A stretch of 64,000 nt of DNA. Origin: Seleniivibrio sp. (GTDB lineage: Bacteria > Chrysiogenota > Deferribacteres > Deferribacterales > Geovibrionaceae). This document shows, in pieces, positions 51,178-60,476 of the stretch. Each line of letters begins with the position of its first letter. Positions within the stretch are counted from its first letter, which is position 1. The notes under the pieces were generated by a model. That model had not been told where the DNA came from. It did no database searches and saw only the letters and a list, made by a program, of their open reading frames with translations. The stretch lies in assembly GCF_021209385.1 (NCBI RefSeq), contig NZ_JAJOIL010000009.1, forward strand, positions 60,097-124,096, given 5' to 3'. The translations under genes and the position numbers were made by a program.

Positions 51178-51872
51178 CAGTTTTTCTGAAAATCTTCCTC
51201 AAGAACCTTCGCCTCTTTTCTGGGCGCAGGTTTGGCGTTTTCACCTTTTTTGCCGGCATCATCTGTTTTTGCTTTTGCTGTTTCCTGAGCAGGTTCTTCC
51301 GCCTGCTCCACAGCCGCCTTCGACTTTGCATCCTCTATCGCCTGCTGAACTGATTCGGCAGACGGAATGTCAAAAGGGTTGTGTTTCTTTGCCTCCGGAA
51401 TCCTGTTCATAAATTCATAGACGTTCGGAGCGAACGCCGCAAGTTTACGGGAGACAGAACCCTCTTTCATACTGGCGAGGATACTGCTGTCGGGTGACAG
51501 GGTTGTCATGAGGAAGCTTAAAAACACGCTGAGTATAGCCGCCGCCTTAAGCCCGCCGAAGATAGCTCCCACGCCCTGATTCATCCAGCCGAGTTTGACC
51601 TCTTTGAAAAGTCTGGACAGTATGGTGCCGATAAATATCATCACTCCGTATGCAACGAAGAATGCAGTTATGTAGCCCAGTGCCTGAGTTGTTCTCTCGG
51701 ACATGCCGAAAACTTTCAGCTGCTGTGCAAACACAGGCGAATAAAGATATGCCGTCAGAAAGCCCGCTATGAGGGCTATCATGCCGAATATCTCCATCAC
51801 GATACCCTTGATGTAGCCTTTGAAGGCTACGATACCGATTATTACAAGGACAATTACATCAATTATTCCCAT
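51177..51872 (-). CDS. cvpA: CvpA-family membrane protein
   Basis: The protein of 231 residues starts MGIIDVIVLVIIGIVAFKGYIKGIVMEIFGMIALIAGF, the CvpA signature, with four membrane helices to about residue 125. A cytoplasmic tail rich in Ala, Glu and Lys (KAAVEQAEEPAQETAKAK) follows. CvpA is linked to colicin V release and envelope stress. The ATG at 51872 has AAGGA upstream and overlaps yqeY by 14 bp. Immediate coupling to mutS2 is common in several phyla. Confidence 0.88.
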   Translation of the reverse strand: MGIIDVIVLVIIGIVAFKGYIKGIVMEIFGMIALIAGFLTAYLYSPVFAQQLKVFGMSERTTQALGYITAFFVAYGVMIFIGTILSRLFKEVKLGWMNQGVGAIFGGLKAAAILSVFLSFLMTTLSPDSSILASMKEGSVSRKLAAFAPNVYEFMNRIPEAKKHNPFDIPSAESVQQAIEDAKSKAAVEQAEEPAQETAKAKTDDAGKKGENAKPAPRKEAKVLEEDFQKN

Positions 51873-52314
51873 CAAATGCATCCTTAACAAGCTGGTTGAC
51901 TATTTTTCCGTCAGCCTTGCCCGCAGTTTTTGCCATAACGGTCTGCATAACCTTTCCGAAATTCTTTTTATCGGATGTGTCAACACCCTCGCATGCCGCC
52001 TTAACAACGGCTTTGATTTCGTCTTCGCTCATCTGTTCGGGCATATATCCGGCGAGGAATTTTGCCTCTGCAAGTTCTTTATCAGCAAGGTCTTCTCTTC
52101 CGGCAGCCTTATACTGGTCTGCGGCATCCCTGCGTTTTTTCATGGCAGAAGCGATAACCTTCTGAACTCCGGCATCGTCAAGCTCTGCTTTCGCGTCTAT
52201 CTCAGTGTTCTTTATCTCCGCACGGAGCATACGCACAGTATCCAGAGCAAGCTGATTTTTCTCCTTCATGAACGTTTTCATATCTTCCGTGATTCTTTCT
52301 TTCAGTGACATCAT
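51859..52314 (-). CDS. yqeY: GatB/YqeY-domain protein
   Basis: The 151-residue protein has the YqeY pattern: LKERITEDMKTFMKEKNQLALDTVRMLRAEIKN, then AGREDLADKELAEAKFLAGYMPEQMSEDEI and a C-terminal FGKVMQTVMAKTAGKADGKIVNQLVK, which is the tRNA-binding tail domain shared with GatB. Function in free-standing form is not established. GGAG precedes the first of two adjacent ATGs. It overlaps pduO by 4 bp and cvpA by 14 bp. Confidence 0.92.
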   Translation of the reverse strand: MMSLKERITEDMKTFMKEKNQLALDTVRMLRAEIKNTEIDAKAELDDAGVQKVIASAMKKRRDAADQYKAAGREDLADKELAEAKFLAGYMPEQMSEDEIKAVVKAACEGVDTSDKKNFGKVMQTVMAKTAGKADGKIVNQLVKDAFDGNN

Positions 52315-52808
52315 TGATTCTCCTTACCAACCAGCCGCGCAAGGATATAAAGCCCGTCCGACAGCCTGTTGATATATTTTATAACAGCGGCATCTACATT
52401 AGCACATGCGGAAAGACTTATCAATCGTCTTTCAAAACGACGGCAAACCGTGCGGCATATGTCCGCCTTAGCCGCCCTTATATTTTCGGACGGAATGATA
52501 AAACCTTTAAGATTAAGCTGTTTTTCACCATTGCGTATGAACTCTTCAAGAAACTCAAGCTCACCGTCAGCTATCATGAACTTTTCGCCTGACGTGTCGG
52601 CGCAGTGGGAGTTTACGGTGAAAATGTTCTTTTGTATCCGCTCTATCATCTGCGCATAATTCGGCACGATGAATTTCAGCTCACCGAGATTACTGACAAG
52701 TTCGTCGCCTGTCCCGAGGGATTCGATGCGGATATCGTCCTTGTTCACCCGCTCGCCGCTGAAAAGCGATGTCTGGCCTTTGTCGCCGCCTTTCGTTGTA
52801 ACGCTCAT
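52311..52808 (-). CDS. Cob(I)alamin adenosyltransferase, PduO type
   Basis: The 165-residue protein starts TTKGGDKGQTSLFSGERVNKDD, the ATP-binding motif of PduO-type adenosyltransferases, and has FIIPSENIRAAKADICRTVCRRFERRL with the conserved Arg and Glu pair. It makes adenosylcobalamin from cob(I)alamin and ATP. Its start shares one base with the pfkA stop. The last ~10 residues before the stop are normal. Confidence 0.93.
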   Translation of the reverse strand: MSVTTKGGDKGQTSLFSGERVNKDDIRIESLGTGDELVSNLGELKFIVPNYAQMIERIQKNIFTVNSHCADTSGEKFMIADGELEFLEEFIRNGEKQLNLKGFIIPSENIRAAKADICRTVCRRFERRLISLSACANVDAAVIKYINRLSDGLYILARLVGKENQ

Positions 52809-53770
52809 TACAGGCTGAGTTCCTCCGCTATCTTTATCATTGTTGCGTCCAGTTCGCGTTTTTTGGTCAGCACTTCCTCAAGTGGAGTGAAAACTATCTC
52901 CCGTCCGCCAAGACCTGCCATGACCCCTGTTCTGCCTTCGATAAGCCCTTTGACGGCAGCAGAACCGAGGCGCGTTGCCAGTGTTCTGTCGAAAACGGAC
53001 GGTGCGCCGCCGCGCTGCAGGTGTCCGAGAACAGTTATCCGCGTGTCAAACCCGCCGATAAGCTGAAACGCCTTGCCGATGTCATATGCACTTCCGGCAC
53101 CCTCTGCAACTATTACGATGCTTCTGGATTTACCTTCGATATATCTGACCTTTATCTTGTTGATAATATTTTCAATGTTGTATGCAACCTCTGGAATTAC
53201 AACCGCCTCCGCGCCTGTTGCTATCGCAGACATCAGGGCGAGGTATCCGCAGTTTCTCCCCATTACCTCTATAAGAAATGTCCTGTCATGGGAGCTTGCA
53301 GTCTCATTTATCATGTCAACCGCACGGCAGATAGTGTTCAACGCGGTATCAACACCTATGGAGATGCTTGTTCCGTATATGTCATTGTCTATAGAACCGG
53401 GCAGACCTATGACTTTTACGCCGTATTTCTCGCTAAGAACACGCGCTCCTGTGAGCGACCCGTCGCCGCCTATTACCACAAGCCCTTCGATGCCGTGTAT
53501 CTGGAGCTGCTGAACAGCCGCCTGCTGCCCTTCGGGAGTTTTGAACTCAAGACATCTTGCGCTTTTAAGAAACGTGCCGCCCCTTGAAATCATGTTTGCA
53601 ACGTCTTTGCTTTCAAGCAGTTTTATCTTACCATCTATCAGTCCCTTGTACCCCTGTTCTATACCGAAAACCTCAATACCGTTTGCAATACCCGTTCGCA
53701 CAACGCTTCTGATAGCGGCATTCATGCCCGGGCAGTCGCCCCCGCTGGTCATAACTCCTATTCTGTTCAT
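52808..53770 (-). CDS. pfkA: 6-phosphofructokinase
   Basis: The 320-residue protein has RIGVMTSGGDCPGMNAAIRSVVR (ATP phosphate loop), VIGGDGSLTGA, the catalytic GSIDNDIYGTSISIGVDTALNT (Asp base), IEVMGRNCGYLAL and VLGHLQRGGAPSVFDR. The GGDGS sequence indicates ATP use rather than pyrophosphate (GGDDT/GGDD). It phosphorylates fructose 6-phosphate in glycolysis. It starts 10 bp after the cyclase gene and ends coupled to pduO. Confidence 0.95.
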   Translation of the reverse strand: MNRIGVMTSGGDCPGMNAAIRSVVRTGIANGIEVFGIEQGYKGLIDGKIKLLESKDVANMISRGGTFLKSARCLEFKTPEGQQAAVQQLQIHGIEGLVVIGGDGSLTGARVLSEKYGVKVIGLPGSIDNDIYGTSISIGVDTALNTICRAVDMINETASSHDRTFLIEVMGRNCGYLALMSAIATGAEAVVIPEVAYNIENIINKIKVRYIEGKSRSIVIVAEGAGSAYDIGKAFQLIGGFDTRITVLGHLQRGGAPSVFDRTLATRLGSAAVKGLIEGRTGVMAGLGGREIVFTPLEEVLTKKRELDATMIKIAEELSL

Positions 53771-53780
53771 ATGTATTCTC

Positions 53781-55865
53781 CTATTTTGTTTTCATGGTAT
53801 ATGTTCCGTCCCATTCAGCCGGCGGGGCATCTTCGATGTATTCTCTGCACCGCTCGGTGAAAACGGATGATGTAGGATCGCCTGCTGTCTCAAGCTCTGC
53901 GAAGACAGCCAAAGCGCCCTCAAAGTTCCTCGCGAAATACATATCCAGCCCCTGATGGAATTTTTCTGCCAACTCCCTGTTTTCGGGAGTATTCTCCATC
54001 ACCTCGTATATTTCGACAGGTTCCTTTTTGCCTTTCACACGAACCTTGTCCAGCTTGCGCGACAGATACTGCTGTTTGCAGTGGGCAAGGGTATATTCGC
54101 TGACCACGATACGCGTTTTATAAGCCTTACAGAGACCTTCCAGTCTCGAAGCAAGGTTAACGCTGTCGCCTATGGCGGTATATTCAAAACGCACGGTGGA
54201 ACCCATGTTTCCGCATACGGCGGGACCGGAATTCACACCTACGCCCACGTCTATGTTCGGAAGTCCGGCTTCCGTAAATCGTCCGTTTATCTCATGCAGT
54301 GTACGGATAAGCTCCAGTGCCGTCTTGACAGCCATATCCGCGTGATCAGGAAGGTCGAGCGGAGTGTTGAACAGCGCCATCATGGCATCGCCTATGTATT
54401 TATCCAGCATACCCTTGTTGCGCAGGACAACTTTGGTCATCGGGTCATGTATCTTGTTCAGCATGGATGTCAGCTCCGATGCCGTAAGCTTTTCGGAAAG
54501 AGTTGTAAAACCTCTGATGTCGGAAAACATTATAGTGATGAAACGTTCCTCGCCGCCCAGTTTCAGCTTGTCCGGATCCTTCTGTATCTCCTCAACAAGT
54601 TCCGGTGAAACATACGAGGCGAATGCCTTTTTAACCTCTTTTGCTTTACGCTCGACAGTGAAAAAAGCAAAGGACTCCAGCGTCATTATCATAAGCGCGG
54701 AAGGCGCCATGGTATAGAATTCGTGCTGCCAGTGATTGCCGAAAATGAACATCGCGTATGATGCCGCAAGGGTCGCCGCAAGCGAACCGATATAAAGTAT
54801 GATCCTGTAATGCTGTTTGCGCAGATAGCTTATCATGAAGATAACAAGCATCAGTAGGGCAACAGAGGAATAGTCATATATGTGGGAAGTTGTCAGAAAT
54901 TCGTTGTTAAGCAGGTTGCTCAGCGCGACATAGTGCAGCGAGACCCCCGGAGTGACCGCATCTATAGGGGTGGGACGCATATCGTAGATACCGACCTCCG
55001 TAACACCGACTATAACCATCTTGTCCTTGAAAAATGAGGGCGGTACCTCGCCGTTTATGACTTTATAAGCGGAAATATACTGTACATCGTCATAATAGTT
55101 CAGACGGAAGTATGAATCGTCTTTTATATTAACCTTATCTATCTTAAAGCTTTTAACGCCCTTTTCGTTCAGGACAAGGTCAGCGTCTTTGTTCAGTCCG
55201 TAACGCATCATCTGAACTGCAAGTGGCGGGAAAATGTAACCTTTGTGGATGTATGCCAGCGGATAGTTCCTGTAAAGCCCGTCTGCATCCGGTTCTGTAC
55301 TAAACGATGCGCAGGTGAGACCGGATTCGGCAACAATGGGGATATTCACTTCGGCATACGGAAACTCTTTGACACCTACTGACTTCCCCTGAACGTCATA
55401 GTTCAGGTAGGCACAGTTTTCAAGATAATCTATCGCCTGTTCAGTGGTCTCCTCGGTAGCCTGTCCCCTGAAAAAGAAGCCCAGAATAACGTTTCCGCTG
55501 TTAGCTATGGAATCCGCCAGTGTTTCGTCGCTCTTTTCGTCGGAGTGTTCGGAAAAAACGATATCAAGCCCCACGATCGAAGCCTGACTGAGATTTGAGA
55601 ACATCTTTGCTATAACGTCCCGCGGCCATACCCATCGTCCGAGAATATTGACGCTGGGTTCGTCTACGGTGACTATTACAAGTCTTTTGTCCGGCTTCGG
55701 AGCCATGCCCAGTCCGCTTCGTACAGCGAATTTAAGATCTTCGATACCAAGTGAGAATTTCTCTATAAAAACGGGTTTGTGATAAACCCCGGTACATCCG
55801 ATCAGAATGAATAGGATAAGAATGAGGAGTCTGTAATTTTTAAGAAGCTTTTTAAGAAACAGCAT
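53781..55865 (-). CDS. Adenylate/guanylate cyclase with CHASE2 sensor domain
   Basis: The 694-residue protein has an N-terminal membrane helix, a periplasmic CHASE2 domain (VTVDEPSVNILGRWVWPRDVIAKMF ... GLDIVFSEHSD), three membrane helices at about 335-400, and a class III cyclase domain with both metal Asp residues (TIMFSDIRGFT and LDKYIGDAMMALF) and the transition-state loop FEYTAIGDSVNLASRLEG. A C-terminal ~70-residue tail is TPR-like. Lys in LDKYIGD favours ATP and cAMP. It lies 10 bp upstream of pfkA, so cyclase and glycolytic enzyme may be co-expressed. Confidence 0.92.
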   Translation of the reverse strand: MLFLKKLLKNYRLLILILFILIGCTGVYHKPVFIEKFSLGIEDLKFAVRSGLGMAPKPDKRLVIVTVDEPSVNILGRWVWPRDVIAKMFSNLSQASIVGLDIVFSEHSDEKSDETLADSIANSGNVILGFFFRGQATEETTEQAIDYLENCAYLNYDVQGKSVGVKEFPYAEVNIPIVAESGLTCASFSTEPDADGLYRNYPLAYIHKGYIFPPLAVQMMRYGLNKDADLVLNEKGVKSFKIDKVNIKDDSYFRLNYYDDVQYISAYKVINGEVPPSFFKDKMVIVGVTEVGIYDMRPTPIDAVTPGVSLHYVALSNLLNNEFLTTSHIYDYSSVALLMLVIFMISYLRKQHYRIILYIGSLAATLAASYAMFIFGNHWQHEFYTMAPSALMIMTLESFAFFTVERKAKEVKKAFASYVSPELVEEIQKDPDKLKLGGEERFITIMFSDIRGFTTLSEKLTASELTSMLNKIHDPMTKVVLRNKGMLDKYIGDAMMALFNTPLDLPDHADMAVKTALELIRTLHEINGRFTEAGLPNIDVGVGVNSGPAVCGNMGSTVRFEYTAIGDSVNLASRLEGLCKAYKTRIVVSEYTLAHCKQQYLSRKLDKVRVKGKKEPVEIYEVMENTPENRELAEKFHQGLDMYFARNFEGALAVFAELETAGDPTSSVFTERCREYIEDAPPAEWDGTYTMKTK

Positions 55866-55935
55866 AAGATTTTCCTGTCCGGTTTGTTAAGACAATATTT
55901 ACACAGAAACAGAGAGGGTTCAATTAAATTTACGC

Positions 55936-55961
55936 AAAAAAAAGAGCGGTCAGAAGACCGC
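55936..55961 (-). terminator. Intrinsic terminator after the FlgT_N-like gene
   Basis: On the minus strand GCGGTC (55961-55956) pairs with GACCGC (55951-55946) around TTCT, followed by CTC and T8. It separates the exported-protein gene from the cyclase gene. Confidence 0.8.
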
Positions 55962-55967
55962 CCTGTT

Positions 55968-57071
55968 TTAATATAGCTTTTGAACCTGAATCAGATAATC
56001 GTTCAGGCGTACTATTTTATAATTCGGTTTGCTGCTTATGGCTGTCGCCAGATACAGCGCTTTTTCGGGATACTTCACGTCAAGCGTGTCCTTGCCGTTG
56101 TCGTTCACCTCAAGAACCCACGCGGTATAGCTGAGAGTCTGTTTCAGATCCATAAGGTCTTCTAAGGTGGTTTTGCCCACGAGCTGAACGCGTATATTCT
56201 TGCTGTTGATACCTTTTATCTTTTCAAGAACGGTGCTGACCAGTTTTGTGGAAACTTCATTATTCATGTTGTCCATCATCTGATGTGTCGCGTCTTCAAG
56301 AGTTGCACCCATTCCCCTTGCGGAGATGAAATCGCTGGCAAGTATCTTTGTGCCGGAACCCTGCTGAACAAGCAGCCGGTATGAAAGTCTTCCGGTCACT
56401 ACGTTAAACGGTATAGAAACGCCGTAGCCGATGTCAGTTCCTTCTTTCGCAGTGGCAACAGTGTCAACTTTGCCTATGAGTATTGTACCGGAAAGATATT
56501 TGGAAGCGATGGCACGCATCGCCATATAGTTGTTGGTGCGCATAGCTCTGTCAAGCTCTGCGGTTTTGGTTCCGCTCGCATCTGCAATATCTATAACTTC
56601 AAGCTGGTTTGCTGTAAGTTCGCTTATAACCGTTTCAGTGAGAACGTTTGTCTCCTCAACATGTTTATCGGGGAAAACAACAGGTATCATAACCGCAACG
56701 GAAGTGTTCATGGCGATTGCGCCGATAGCGTCCTTCGCTTTTTCGGGAGATACGACAGCACTTATCATGATGCGGTATATCTGTCCGTCTTCCTCTTCCC
56801 CTGTAACCTTATAGCTCTGAACAACGCCCGATACTTCGTTTTTTATGGCTTCGTCAACAAGTACAGCGTTCTGAACTATGGTATCGGATTTTACACGGAC
56901 GCCGGATGCCTCTTCCAGAGCCGCCCATTTTGCACGGGCTGTTGCCTGAAGTTTTGCTGAGGATTTGTCGCCGTTTATTATATCCGCTTCGCCCACAGCC
57001 GAAACAGTCACTGCCGCAAAAGCTGAAACCGTTAACATAAAAAGTGTCAAACTGAGTAACAATTTTCTCAT
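55968..57071 (-). CDS. Exported protein with FlgT_N/LPP20-like N-terminus
   Basis: The 367-residue protein has a Sec signal (cleavage near AFA) and an N-terminal domain with ARAKWAALEEASGVRVKSDTIVQNAVLVDEAIKNEVSGVVQSYKV, the pattern of FlgT N-terminal and related lipoprotein domains. The middle carries a CsgG-like alpha/beta region and the C-terminus NYKIVRLNDYLIQVQKLY. It lies downstream of the CsgG-family gene, with an intrinsic terminator between, so the two may form an outer-membrane-associated assembly. No flagellar genes are in the window. An 8-bp inverted repeat lies 18 bp upstream of the start. Confidence 0.65.
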   Translation of the reverse strand: MRKLLLSLTLFMLTVSAFAAVTVSAVGEADIINGDKSSAKLQATARAKWAALEEASGVRVKSDTIVQNAVLVDEAIKNEVSGVVQSYKVTGEEEDGQIYRIMISAVVSPEKAKDAIGAIAMNTSVAVMIPVVFPDKHVEETNVLTETVISELTANQLEVIDIADASGTKTAELDRAMRTNNYMAMRAIASKYLSGTILIGKVDTVATAKEGTDIGYGVSIPFNVVTGRLSYRLLVQQGSGTKILASDFISARGMGATLEDATHQMMDNMNNEVSTKLVSTVLEKIKGINSKNIRVQLVGKTTLEDLMDLKQTLSYTAWVLEVNDNGKDTLDVKYPEKALYLATAISSKPNYKIVRLNDYLIQVQKLY

Positions 57072-57088
57072 ACTGCTCTCCGAATGTA

Positions 57089-57110
57089 TTTCTTATTAGT
57101 TTATAAGAAA
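57089..57110. promoter_or_regulatory. Inverted repeat upstream of the FlgT_N-like gene
   Basis: TTTCTTAT (57089-57096) and ATAAGAAA (57103-57110), 6-base loop. It lies between the csgG terminator and the start at 57071. It could be an operator or an mRNA hairpin. Confidence 0.35.
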
Positions 57111-57140
57111 ATACACACTTTACAAGGTAGAAATAACAAA

Positions 57141-57161
57141 CGGGCGGGAAAACCCCGCCCG
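57141..57161 (-). terminator. Intrinsic terminator after the CsgG-family gene
   Basis: On the minus strand CGGGCGGG-GTTTT-CCCGCCCG is followed by TTTGTTATTT. The stem is strong; the U-tract is interrupted. Confidence 0.75.
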
Positions 57162-57170
57162 ATATATCAC

Positions 57171-58376
57171 TTAGAAAAGTTTTTTGAACATGCTCTGTCC
57201 TTCGAGCTTTTTCCTCTGGATTATGCTTCCGACTTTTATTCTGGCGGTAACTTCCGGTTTGCCCTCGATGGCAACCCAGCTTTGTCCGGGCTGAACCTGT
57301 TCTGAAACGGTGATTTCAGCAGGAATGACACTCATTGTACATGTTGTTGCGTTTGTCATGGGATCTGTTATCTCCATAAAGTCAAACACTTCAAGTTTCT
57401 GACCGGGCTGCATTCCTTTTTCGGATCCGATGTTTATAAGAGCAACCGCTTTGTTGCCCCTAAGCTGCTGAATGTAACCTTTTTGGGCAAATTTTTCAGA
57501 AAAAACAGGTTTTATGTCGTCAACAGCTTCGCCCATAGCTTTTTTGGCGGCTGTAACAGCCAGCTCGGGGTTGAAGTTGCTGGAACCGCCAGCGACTTCG
57601 CGTCCTGTAACTTTTTCAGACACAAGAATCTGTCCTGTCTCAACTTCAATAAGCTGTACGGTCATCTCAACATTGATATTCCATCCCGCCTGAGTGTTTG
57701 CCAGTGCAGTTCCGATTGTAAGCGCCGCACCAAGTCCGCCGCCGACATTATTGTTATTGTCTATCTTTTCAACATATTTAGCGTCAATATTATCGACCGA
57801 TCCGGTGATAAGATATTCAACACCCGCCATCTTGCCAAGTTTTACGGCAGTTGACGGATCGCCCACTGTCATCTGGAATTTCTGCTCTGCCATGATTTTG
57901 TCGAGCTTTTTGCGATCGAACATCTGAGTTCCGCCGACCTTGCTGATGGTGTTCTCAACAGCAGATCTGGCATATTCGCCAACCTTTGAAGATATCTGAC
58001 GCTGAAAGCTGTCTATCTGAGTGTTAACCTTGATATCCGTCCTGTTTGCGCCGACATAACCCACGCCGACAGCACCGGGACCGCCAACGATTCCGGCAGC
58101 ACCGGCAGAAACTGATTTTCTGGTTCCTTTGGTGTTAACACTCGTGTTAGTTGCTGTCATATCGCCGAATGTCGTGTTGTTATCGAATTCAACGACTGCA
58201 ACTCTGGGAAACTCGATCTTGTAAGATGCTCTGCAAGCATTGGGAATGGCGATTCTCTCTGCATCTGCAGGAGAGATCTGATATGCCATCGGATCGACTT
58301 TGGGTCCTCCTCCTGTACAGGCCGAGAGCGCAATTAACCCGGCAACAAGAACTGTTGGTTTAAAAAAACGATTCAT
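57171..58376 (-). CDS. CsgG/HfaB-family outer-membrane lipoprotein
   Basis: The protein of 401 residues has a lipobox (LIALSAC) and the CsgG core: RVAVVEFDNNTTFG, SSKVGEYARSAVENTISKVGGTQMFDRKKLDKIMAEQKF, KMAGVEYLITGSVDNIDAKY and MTVQLIEVETGQILVSEKVTG. CsgG forms the secretion pore for curli subunits; HfaB anchors holdfast. The C-terminal ~100 residues (GSEKGMQPGQKLEVFDF ...) are an extra fold absent from E. coli CsgG. No curli subunit is in the window. GGAGG is five bases from the ATG at 58376, which decides the start. Confidence 0.88.
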   Translation of the reverse strand: MNRFFKPTVLVAGLIALSACTGGGPKVDPMAYQISPADAERIAIPNACRASYKIEFPRVAVVEFDNNTTFGDMTATNTSVNTKGTRKSVSAGAAGIVGGPGAVGVGYVGANRTDIKVNTQIDSFQRQISSKVGEYARSAVENTISKVGGTQMFDRKKLDKIMAEQKFQMTVGDPSTAVKLGKMAGVEYLITGSVDNIDAKYVEKIDNNNNVGGGLGAALTIGTALANTQAGWNINVEMTVQLIEVETGQILVSEKVTGREVAGGSSNFNPELAVTAAKKAMGEAVDDIKPVFSEKFAQKGYIQQLRGNKAVALINIGSEKGMQPGQKLEVFDFMEITDPMTNATTCTMSVIPAEITVSEQVQPGQSWVAIEGKPEVTARIKVGSIIQRKKLEGQSMFKKLF

Positions 58377-58438
58377 AACTTCCTCCAAGCACGTTGTATT
58401 ATTATATACCACGAAATGCCACCAGTATGAAATAAAAG

Positions 58439-59067
58439 TTACTTAAGCCCCAATTCTTTCATGACCATTTGGAGGTCTTCCCAGCAAGGCTTTTTCATAT
58501 TCGGATTGCGTAAAAGGTAGGCTGATGGTATGTTGGCATAACTTTGATACCGTTAAGATCGACAAATGAACCGCGAAGTTTGGTAATTCCCACATTTGTT
58601 CTCAAGAGATTCTGTGCGGCTACACTGCCGAGGCAAATAATTATTTTAGGTTTGATGTACTCTATCTGTCTGTAAAGGTATGGGATGCACGACATAGATT
58701 CGTTCTCAAAAGGATTTCTGTTCTCAGGCGGTCTGCATTTAACTATATTAGCGATATAAACCTTTTCGCGGCTAAGTCCCATCGCCTCTATCATTTTTGT
58801 GAGAAGCTGACCGGCTCTGCCCACAAAAGGTATACCCTGCTCATCCTCGTCCGCCCCGGGACCTTCACCGACAAACATAAGCTCCGCTTTCGTATTACCC
58901 ACACCGAAAACAACGTTTTTTCTTGTGGAATGCAGAGGACATTTTGTACAGGACATGGTCTCCTGACGGAGCATATCAAAAGGATCGTTCACTGTTTCGC
59001 ACCCTTCGGCTATCATCTCTGATATGCCGTATACGTCTTTTATTAAGTTATTCTCAAACAGAGCCAT
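58439..59067 (-). pseudogene. Type 4/5 uracil-DNA glycosylase, frameshifted near the 3' end
   Basis: The reading frame from 59067 has the family motifs [16 protein letters not shown] (Fe-S Cys), [23 protein letters not shown] and VKCRPPENRNP and CLGSVAAQNLL. After VMPTYH it diverges (QPTFYAIRI) and stops at 58495. With one G restored near 58524 (plus strand) the frame continues as AYLLRNPNMKKPCWEDLQ, the expected continuation of the YHP motif, to a TAA at 58439. The gene otherwise looks intact. It removes uracil from DNA. It overlaps coaBC by 14 bp. Confidence 0.8.
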
Positions 59068-60256
59068 TCTTTTTTCCGTAAAGTTCAAGTGCAAGTGTCA
59101 GAAGTTTTTCCGCCGCTATATCTTTCGAGACCTTTCCGGTGCAGAAAGGTTCTCTGTCACATGAGAAAATCACGATTTCATTATTGTCCGCCTCAAAACC
59201 GATATCTGTTCTGGAGATATCGTTGGCGGCTATCATATCAAGTTTCTTCTCTGTCAGTTTTTTTTGTGCGTTGACTTCCAGATTGTCCGATTCTGCGGCA
59301 AAACCGACGAAGACCTGACCGTCTTTTTTCAGCGGCGCAAGCTCTTTGAGTATATCGGGATTTTTGACCAGACGAATTGTCATTCCAGCATCGTCTGTCT
59401 TCTTTATCTTCGTATCTGAATATTCAGCCGCGCGGAAATCCGCCACTGCCGCAGCCATAACGAGGATATCAGTATCCTCAATTGCCTGTTTAACAGCTTC
59501 CAGCATCTCAAGCGCTGACTGCACTTTCACGGTGTCAAAACCGTCGGTGCTGACACTTGTAAGCCCTGCAATGAGTTTGACCTCAGCACCCAGTTTCTGC
59601 GCCTGTTTTGCAACCGCAAGCCCCATCTTCCCGCTGGAACGGTTCGTAATGAACCGCACAGGGTCGATAGCTTCTGCTGTAGCACCAGCCGTAACAAGCA
59701 CCTTAAGTCCTGTCAGCGGTCTTTCCTGACTGAAAACATAGTCGAATATCTCTTCCGGTTCCGCCATACGTCCCTTGCCCTCTGTTCTGCACGCCATCTC
59801 ACCCGTGTTCGGGTCGATGAGGTCGTGTCCCAAAGAGGCGAGCAAAGCCAGATTCTTCTGAGTTACAGGGTTTGCATACATATCCACGTTCATGGACGGC
59901 GCAATGCGTATCGGTTTTTTATATGGAAGCACAGTAGATGTGAGGAGATCGTCCGCCATTCCGTGAGCGATCTTTGCTATGATGTTCGCTGTGGCGGGGG
60001 CGATGATGAACTCATCAGCCCAGCCTGCGAGCCAGACATGCTCTATTATCTCCGGCTCAACTCCCGCCTCGAACTCACCTGTATAAACACGGTTGCCCGT
60101 GATAGCCTGAAATGTCAGAGGAGTAACAAAGCGGCATGCAGCCTCGGTCATTATGACCTTGACCTCATACCCCGCTTTCACCATCAGACGACAGAGATGA
60201 ACAGATTTGTAACAGGCTATTCCGCCTGTTACGCCGAGCAGTATCTTCTTAGTCAT
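59054..60256 (-). CDS. coaBC: Bifunctional phosphopantothenoylcysteine decarboxylase / phosphopantothenate-cysteine ligase
   Basis: The 400-residue protein has the flavin decarboxylase half (GVTGGIACYKSVHLCRLM, FIIAPATANIIAKIAHGMADDL, PSMNVDMYANPV with active-site residues) and the ligase half (VTAGATAEAIDPVRFITNRSSGKMGLAVAK and FVGFAAESDN). It performs two steps of coenzyme A synthesis. It overlaps rpoZ by 8 bp and udg by 14 bp in the yicC-gmk-rpoZ-coaBC-udg group. Confidence 0.96.
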   Translation of the reverse strand: MTKKILLGVTGGIACYKSVHLCRLMVKAGYEVKVIMTEAACRFVTPLTFQAITGNRVYTGEFEAGVEPEIIEHVWLAGWADEFIIAPATANIIAKIAHGMADDLLTSTVLPYKKPIRIAPSMNVDMYANPVTQKNLALLASLGHDLIDPNTGEMACRTEGKGRMAEPEEIFDYVFSQERPLTGLKVLVTAGATAEAIDPVRFITNRSSGKMGLAVAKQAQKLGAEVKLIAGLTSVSTDGFDTVKVQSALEMLEAVKQAIEDTDILVMAAAVADFRAAEYSDTKIKKTDDAGMTIRLVKNPDILKELAPLKKDGQVFVGFAAESDNLEVNAQKKLTEKKLDMIAANDISRTDIGFEADNNEIVIFSCDREPFCTGKVSKDIAAEKLLTLALELYGKKNGSV

Positions 60257-60461
60257 CCTGCTGATCGAAATCTATTTTACCGGTAATGATCTCGTTGAGA
60301 GCATTTGTGGTATTTTTGCTGTACTCGTCAGATTTCTTGGAAAGAGTGTCCTCTTTCGGGCTGTTCAGCTCGCGCGCGCGCAGTCCGGCAACGTGTACCA
60401 GCTTAAAGCGGCTTTTCAGATTGGGTTTGGAAATGATTTTTTCGATGTCAAGTAAAGGCAA
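60249..60461 (-). CDS. rpoZ: RNA polymerase omega subunit
   Basis: The 70-residue protein has the omega pattern (KIISKPNLKSRFKLVHVAGLRARELN ... TTNALNEIITGKIDF). It follows gmk by 15 bp, the classic arrangement, and precedes coaBC. It assists assembly of the polymerase beta' subunit and ppGpp response. The PLLDIEKI start is typical. Confidence 0.93.
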   Translation of the reverse strand: MPLLDIEKIISKPNLKSRFKLVHVAGLRARELNSPKEDTLSKKSDEYSKNTTNALNEIITGKIDFDQQDD

Positions 60462-60476
60462 TTTATGTTCCTCCGT

